Assembly (NCBI GenBank): GCA_054601695.1
Contig: BAAHQB010000178.1
Location: 124,001-188,000 of the forward strand
Direction of reading: 5' to 3'
DNA length: 64,000 bases
DNA from: Amorphochlora amoebiformis
Lineage: Eukaryota > Cercozoa > Chlorarachniophyceae
The notes below the pieces were generated by a model, which searched no databases, was not told where the DNA came from, and saw nothing but the letters and a program-made list of their open reading frames with translations. Positions 23,912 to 64,000 of the stretch are shown here, in pieces; within the stretch, counting starts at the first letter, position 1, and the number at the start of each line of letters is the position of its first letter. The translations under genes were made by a program, and so were the position numbers.

Positions 23912-24343
23912 CATATATGTTATGAATTGAATGTATTACATACATATCTCCAAAATAAACACAATTCATTATACATACATAATTGTAACTGAAAGAATAT
24001 GCGCAACTGAAAGAATACGTGACTGAAAGAATATGCGTAACCGAAAGAATATGCGTAACTGAAAGGATATGTGTAACCGAAAGAATATGCGTAACTGAAA
24101 GAATATGCGTAACTGAAAGAATATGCGTAACTGAAAGGATATGTGTAACCGAAAGAATATGCGTAACTGAAAGAATATGCGTAACTGAAAGAATATGCCT
24201 AACTGAAAGAATATGTGTAGAGTTGACACCTTATGAAGCCTGAGAGCAGACTGTTGCTCTTGACTAGTAGTGAACTCAACAAAACCTTCCCCGCCATTAT
24301 TCTTACGGTGAATGCGAATCGGTGTCACATTCGCTTCTGATAA

Positions 24344-24428
<85 letters not shown>

Positions 24429-24479
24429 ATATGTATGTATGTATATATATAATGTGTATTATACATACATGTGTATATG

Positions 24480-24516
<37 letters not shown>

Positions 24517-24562
24517 GTATCTATATTAACTTCTACATCTAAATATGTGTTTTCATATATAT

Positions 24563-24610
<48 letters not shown>

Positions 24611-24787
24611 CGTCTATATATACACACAATATATATATATATATACATATATATACATATATATAATATATATATATATATATATGTGTGTTTGTATTAT
24701 ACGTAATGTACATAGTATGCACATACACACAAAAAAATACATACATAAATAATAAATACATATGTATATATGTATATATATAATATA

Positions 24788-24825
<38 letters not shown>

Positions 24826-25170
24826 AATCAACACAATAATATATTATATACAAATATATGTAGAAAATACATGTACAATCACAGATTCAGGCACCGAAAT
24901 ATCTTGACATTTTCATATAAGATACTAGAGCTGCGATTATTGAAGTTTACTCTGAAAGAAGTCGGTAATCATCTGCTCCGTAGACTGGAACGGCAGCCCT
25001 CTCATCTTAATGCAAAACGTCTCGCCGACGTACTTTTGGGCTGCGCTTGGGGGGCCACCACGACCTGCAGGCTCCGTGCCAAGGACTTGATGCATCTCTT
25101 CAATGTTGGATCTGGTGTTAAAGTGTTGACGTGTTGGGATTAGTGATTTATGCAACATTAGTGCATTTTT

Positions 25171-25209
<39 letters not shown>

Positions 25210-25219
25210 AATGTATATA

Positions 25220-25250
<31 letters not shown>

Positions 25251-25274
25251 AATATATATTATGTGATTGAGCAG

Positions 25275-25344
<70 letters not shown>

Positions 25345-27963
25345 GTGATTGAGCAGATGTGCTCGAGGTGAAGAACCTGAATATCTCTACGTAACGGTGG
25401 CCCATCCTCTCTCTATTCTTCTGGAGGACGCGCCTGTGGGTGTTGGAGAGGGATTACATTTGTTACATCACTACACCTCCTTCCGCCTCAAGCTATGAGC
25501 AAAGCTGTAAACCGGTGACTTGAATTAGATTTGAATTAGATTTAGTTAGATTAGCCAATAATAAGATGGGGGGTTCATCTGCGAACACCATACGATTGAG
25601 TGCGAATACTAGAAGGTTAAGTGTGAACACCACACACACACATAAGCGATGAGCCCTGCGCGCACCCTGCATCCCCCCACCCCCCAATCCTGCTCCCTGC
25701 TCCCTGCTCACTTCCCTCCAGTCATCCCCGCGCAATTCTACATCTACGTCCTTCTGGAGAAGCCGTAAGCCCTTCCCTTGTAACACCGTAACCGTAATCG
25801 TAAATGTAACCGAAACCATAGTAACCGCCTATAACTGTCACCGCCCGAACCCATACCGAGTAGGGTGGCGTCATGATCACGGGCGAATGGGTCGGCAGGA
25901 AGAGGAGATCAAAGGTTTGTACTGGCATCTCATACCAAGGCTGGTGGTAGTAGACTGCACGCGGTTAGCGTGTTGTGGATAAAACTTATACAAAATACTT
26001 GAGATAAGGATAATATCGGTGTCATCGTTGTGGGTTACCCAAGCTCGTCGGAAGTGGCAACCTCTACGAAGCACTCACCACTAGGTCTTCCGTTAGAATC
26101 CGTAGGAAAATGAACTCGCACTTTATACAGACAACAGGGGGTGTATCAAAAACTGGGATACCAAGATAAACTAGAGGGAAAGAATCTCTCATACTTACAT
26201 ATTCGATGCCCGGAGAAGAACTCCCGCACGTCCGTCTCTCCGGCCGTGAACGGCAGTCCTCGCATGCGAGCGACGAAGGTAATTCCGCCGCCAGGCCCAC
26301 CGGAAATGGCTCCAGTCTGCTGGTCCCATTCTCCTAGACTAAGTACAGAATTTTCCTTTATCATGTCAATACCAAAGGCTCTCGTATGAAAGAGTCTACC
26401 TGCTGCGATAGATCTCGATGTACCGGTGGCCGATCGACTGTTTATGCTTCTTCAAACCCTCGTTGCAGTCCTAAAAACTAGAAATCAGATGACATAGGCC
26501 GACGTTGTGCAAGACAAGGGTATAATCGAGGGCGAACCGCAGCGGTGAGGAAGCGCACGAGGCACTCGCCTTTGAATTTCCCACTGCGATCGTGCGTTAA
26601 ATGAACGCCTCCGAGCTTCAGCGGGTCGAAGAATTCCTGCAACGAATACAAACAGTAAGCTTCGATTTTTTGTGTATGCCAGATCATATAGTGAAATAGC
26701 ACCTCCACCATCTTCTCAGTGCACTGCCAGGGTAACCCTCTCAACCGCAGCACGACCTCAGTCTCACCTCCGCCCAAGAGGTTGCTAAGGATGGAAAAAT
26801 TAGACCGAAAGCCCCGCTGGGAACACTTTTTTCACTACCGAGTGCTCCTTCGAGCCATTGCCAGCTCATGAGGGTTCACCACACGATAAACCTCTATGTA
26901 TCTCTCGCCGATCTACAGGGAAAGGATGAATATGGCGTGGAATAGTAATCGTGGCAGTCAAAACCAAACCTTCTCTTTGTGCTTAGCCTTGGCAGCCTCA
27001 ACGTCCTTCTCGTCAGTGAAAACAACATAACATTCCCCTGTGCAATTCAAGAGGATTCGATCTCAGTTCGTGAATAGGCAGGTTTGTCTCGGGAATATTA
27101 ACCTGAAACGCGTCCGTACTTATCTAATATCGCTAGAATTGCTTCCATTCTCAGGCCTGACGAAGCACAACTCACTTGGTAGGTCTCACGGCGAGTGCAC
27201 ATAATGCGTACCAGGGAAAAAATTGATTATGTCCTCTTTCTTGTAGCCCCACGGCAACCCTCTCATGCGAACAGCGAGCGGCTCTTCCATATGTTCACTC
27301 GTTGCTTGCTGAATCGGCGGGTACGAAGGTACCCTGTTTGGAGCTGGAACAGGAGGGGGTGCGCCACCTGCTACTGGAACGATCCTGTGAGTATATGTAT
27401 TCATGAGGAAATCGCATGTCGGACATCCGTTTTCGCGTTCACCTCTGCCTCTTGTTGGTGTTCTCCAGATGCTCAAGTTTGCTTTTCATCTCTTCAAGCT
27501 GTCTTTTAAGAGAGTTTGCTGGTATAGTATGACCATGAATCAGAAAATAGTGTGACAAATGTGATATAAGACATACAGTTTCCTCCGCCCTTCTTGCGAA
27601 TCTCCACGATTGCTCCATCGTACAACTCGTCGACGCCGTCAATCGCAATCTCAACTCCATACTTTTTGTCCTTGGTGTGAAAGGTGATTTCTGCTTTCTT
27701 GAACTTGACATCGGGAAATTTTTCATTCATCGCAGTGTAAAGATCCTCCATCCCGTTCACCAGTTTCTTGACTGAATGGATGCGCAAAAATGTATCACGG
27801 CAATAAGCCCAACGCTTTTCGATCACACCGAATACGGGCATATCAACGTAATCTAACTCTCGCATCAAAAGACAAGAATATCGCAACCTTTTTTGACGCT
27901 ATCAGTATACTTGAGGAAAAATGTTATGCGCTCAGAGGCCTTCCCGGCTTCGTCCGTGGCCAT
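23044..27963 (-). CDS. RNA-binding protein with four quasi-RRMs (hnRNP H/F, ESRP-like)
   Basis: Seventeen phase-compatible exons: 27888-27963, 27577-27771, 27443-27518, 27212-27384, 27103-27156, 26970-27037, 26839-26912, 26703-26784, 26538-26636, 26400-26470, 26199-26338, 26039-26120, 25377-25433, 24951-25111, 24230-24336, 23419-23485, 23044-23402, giving about 646 residues. The start is [20 protein letters not shown]; a unique N-terminal domain and a coiled coil ([17 protein letters not shown]) follow. Four qRRMs each open with a RGLP motif ([58 protein letters not shown]) and close with the family's GHRYIEIF-type helix-strand. Such domains bind G-tract RNA and control splicing in nuclei. 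The tail is Ala/Tyr/Gly-rich and prion-like ([20 protein letters not shown]), ending in TAG. Animal relatives usually have three qRRMs. Confidence 0.93.
24000..24215 (-). repeat. 18-bp tandem repeat just inside an intron
   Basis: About twelve copies of an 18-bp unit. On the minus strand each contains CATATTCTTTCAG, a pyrimidine-rich acceptor look-alike. The array starts about 14 bp after the donor of the 24230-24336 exon. In the other strand it gives a TERICV peptide repeat, which is a shadow. Confidence 0.85.
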
Positions 27964-28179
27964 CGTTGCGGGGCAATCACAAGGAAGATTTAGCGAATAA
28001 TTGTTTTCGGACCTTCTATATTAATATTTGATATCCACATAACGCCTGGTGAGTATCTCTCTTATGAGCAATCCCCGAAGATAAAAACACAACTCCCCGG
28101 GATTCAACCCAGATATGAAAATGTATTATGAGGATATGTAGCACTCAATATCCTGAAGTGACCGGGATCGGGCATCGTC
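27964..28179. promoter_or_regulatory. Short divergent promoter region
   Basis: 216 bp between the initiator ATGs of the RNA-binding protein gene (-) and the syntaxin-8-like gene (+). It has no TA tract, unlike the introns on both sides. I see no certain TATA box or other element. The head-to-head arrangement implies shared control. Confidence 0.5.
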
Positions 28180-35046
<6,867 letters not shown>

Positions 35047-35092
35047 CTAAATCAGAACTAGGAAAAGGGCAGCATAGTGCCTAGAATATATG

Positions 35093-35127
<35 letters not shown>

Positions 35128-36079
35128 TAGATATAAATAAATATATATAAAAAAATCGTATATATATATCGTATATATACTGATATATATAAAAATATAT
35201 ATCATATACATTAAAGCTCAGTACCACCGCGTTACATACATTATGACTCATGCACAAGTTGAACTCAGAATATTATATGGAACGTTGCCTAGTATCTAGA
35301 GCTGTAGGACGATCAGCGGCCACGTTTACTGAATAATCTCAGTCTTTCAGTTTTTAATTTAAGTTATGATCCACTGTCTAGACCGTTGTCTAGTATATTC
35401 TAGATATCTAGTATATCTAGTATATACTAGTTATAGATCTTCAACTCATGCAGGCACTACGATGCATATATTTTATACTACGGCATATACTCTAGATACT
35501 GTTGCTTTCAGTTCCAGAATTAACTAGTTTCAGTACACCATGATACACTCAAGATTTAAGTCAGTATGTCCAGTATGTATATATCTAGTATATATAGAGC
35601 TATGTATCTTACATATCTGGGCCTTACTGGTGTCACTCCAGCGACTAGAGCTAGCCCTGTCTACGTATACGCGCTTCACGTACATGTACCAGATGTACTA
35701 GATGTACAGTACGTTGTGGATCCCAGGAGGCCCCAAGATCACGTGCAAATCATCGCTCGACCGAAAAAATTCGCAAATTCTAAAAATTTGTCGGCTAGAA
35801 GTAGCTACCAGGGCCATCGAAACGGCTGGCGGTTCCGAAACGAGGTCCCTGTCGTTCATTATTTATATGTATATATAGGTATATATATATATATATTTAT
35901 TATGGCAATATATTACATATATATACATAGATAAATGCAGGTAGGTAAATGTATAAAGATTTCTATGTACATACATATACATATGAGTATATATACATAT
36001 ACATATGTATATACAGTACATACATAATGCTTGCATATATATATATATATATATATATATTATGCATATATAATATACG

Positions 36080-36132
<53 letters not shown>

Positions 36133-36365
36133 TTACCTTAGGTTTCCACTTTTCATGGCCCTTGAGGTTCCGCTTGTCAACTGTCTTCTTTCTGTTATAT
36201 ATATATATATATATATATATATTATGTGTTTATATGTATACATGAACGGGGGTCTCTCTCTCTGTGTGTGTGCATATATATGTGTGTATGTGTATATATA
36301 TGTATATGATATGTGTGTATGTGTGTATTTATAGGTTTTTATTTAATATATTTATATATATATAC

Positions 36366-36417
<52 letters not shown>

Positions 36418-36478
36418 TACATAAATACGTATATGTATACATCTCATATTATATCTATATATGTATAATATATATATA

Positions 36479-36546
<68 letters not shown>

Positions 36547-36831
36547 CTAATTTCCTGTTGAATGTGCATTATCCGTCTTATTTTTTAACAAAATATCAAA
36601 CATGTATAAACTACATGTTTACATATACATACATATATATATATGTAAACATGTATAAACTACATGTTTACATATACATACATACATACATATACACATA
36701 TATATATATATATACACATACATATAAATATATTTATAAATGTGTATATATAATTATATCCATTTAGATCATTTAATATGCACATTTTTTGATACACATC
36801 TATACATAATATATATATATATATATACACT

Positions 36832-36870
<39 letters not shown>

Positions 36871-37050
36871 GTAAATATATGTATATACATCTTTACTTTT
36901 TTGTATATGAAATATGTATATATATAAATATACATACATACACATTTTACAGATATATACGACAAAATCTAAACACACAAAGCACAAATCAAACATATTA
37001 TATAACATAAATAACACAAAACAAACATATATACGACACAGATCTCATCC
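35047..37050. other. Region between convergent gene ends
   Basis: Unique AT-rich DNA to about 35860, then TA and CA repeats. A 122-codon frame at 35566-35934 (+) and a 57-codon frame on the other strand have no recognisable domain. At 36134-36194 the minus strand shows an AG/GT-bounded exon-like frame KKTVDKRNLKGHEKWKPK that shares KWKP with the last exon of the coiled-coil gene. It could be a further exon or a decayed copy. Confidence 0.35.
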
Positions 37051-63803
<26,753 letters not shown>

Positions 63804-63839
63804 CTAACCGTTTGCATGGAAACATATATGTATATCTAA

Positions 63840-63885
<46 letters not shown>

Positions 63886-63933
63886 TGTGAATATTATATA
63901 TCATATTTACCAATGTGTGTATATATTAATATG

Positions 63934-63964
<31 letters not shown>

Positions 63965-64000
63965 GCATCTATGTACATATATATATATATATATATGTAT

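Noticed and set aside
24019-24243. 74-codon TERICV repeat frame
   Set aside because: Shadow of the 18-bp tandem repeat, running into the antisense of a real exon.
25740-25780. Upstream copy of the 25377-25433 exon start (CTTCTCCAGAAGGACGT)
   Set aside because: Similarity to GTCCTCCAGAAGAA is short and could be chance, so it is not counted as support for the edge-copy rule.
35566-35934. 122-codon plus-strand frame
   Set aside because: No domain, no splice context, and ends in TA repeat. Kept only as part of the intergenic description.
36134-36194. Extra last exon of the coiled-coil gene (KKTVDKRNLKGHEKWKPK)
   Set aside because: It lies beyond the stop at 37051, and no donor in the previous exon would reach it. 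Left as an unplaced exon-like segment.

Overview
The window is nuclear DNA of an intron-rich eukaryote, most likely a protist. It has GT-AG spliceosomal introns, TTAGGG-type telomere-like arrays, a Ty1/copia retrotransposon, a syntaxin-8-like SNARE and an hnRNP H/ESRP-like RNA-binding protein. TAA, TAG and TGA all appear as stops. I cannot place the lineage from sequence alone. Most of the DNA is (TA)n and related simple repeat, and nearly all short reading frames rich in Ile-Tyr, Leu-Thr or Pro-Asn are shadows of repeats. The real coding signal is dozens of short exons (13 to about 360 nt). I found them by reading for codons between an AG and a GT, then checking that reading phases join.

Layout. 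1-13130 (+): a helical, charged protein of unknown family, open at the left edge, about 20 exons. 14452-15353 (+): a frameshifted, intron-free BASS/SLC10-type transporter pseudogene. 15896-17379 (+): an AP-3 sigma-like exon and a possible terminal exon. 17477-22685 (+): a complete copia element with 177-bp LTRs that are identical over their whole length, a 1257-codon Pol frame but no recognisable capsid. 23044-27963 (-): a 17-exon gene for an RNA-binding protein with four quasi-RRMs. 28180-35046 (+): a 9-exon syntaxin-8-like Qc-SNARE, divergent from the previous gene across a 216-bp shared promoter gap. 37051-63803 (-): a giant coiled-coil gene of about 41 exons, open at the right edge, containing an internal duplication of at least 11 exons.

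Introns are built mainly from two repeats, (TA)n and (TTAGGG)n. These often touch the exon junction and supply the splice dinucleotides (GTATAT/TATATAG and GTTAGG or GTAACC/TTAG). Around many exons there are partial extra copies of one exon edge. Copies lying upstream of an exon carry its acceptor-side edge, and copies lying downstream carry its donor-side edge. This holds on both strands and in at least three genes, and several large minisatellites in the window look like its extreme products. It is the most interesting feature of the window. A dispersed 280-440-bp non-autonomous element (four copies) also sits inside TA tracts of introns.
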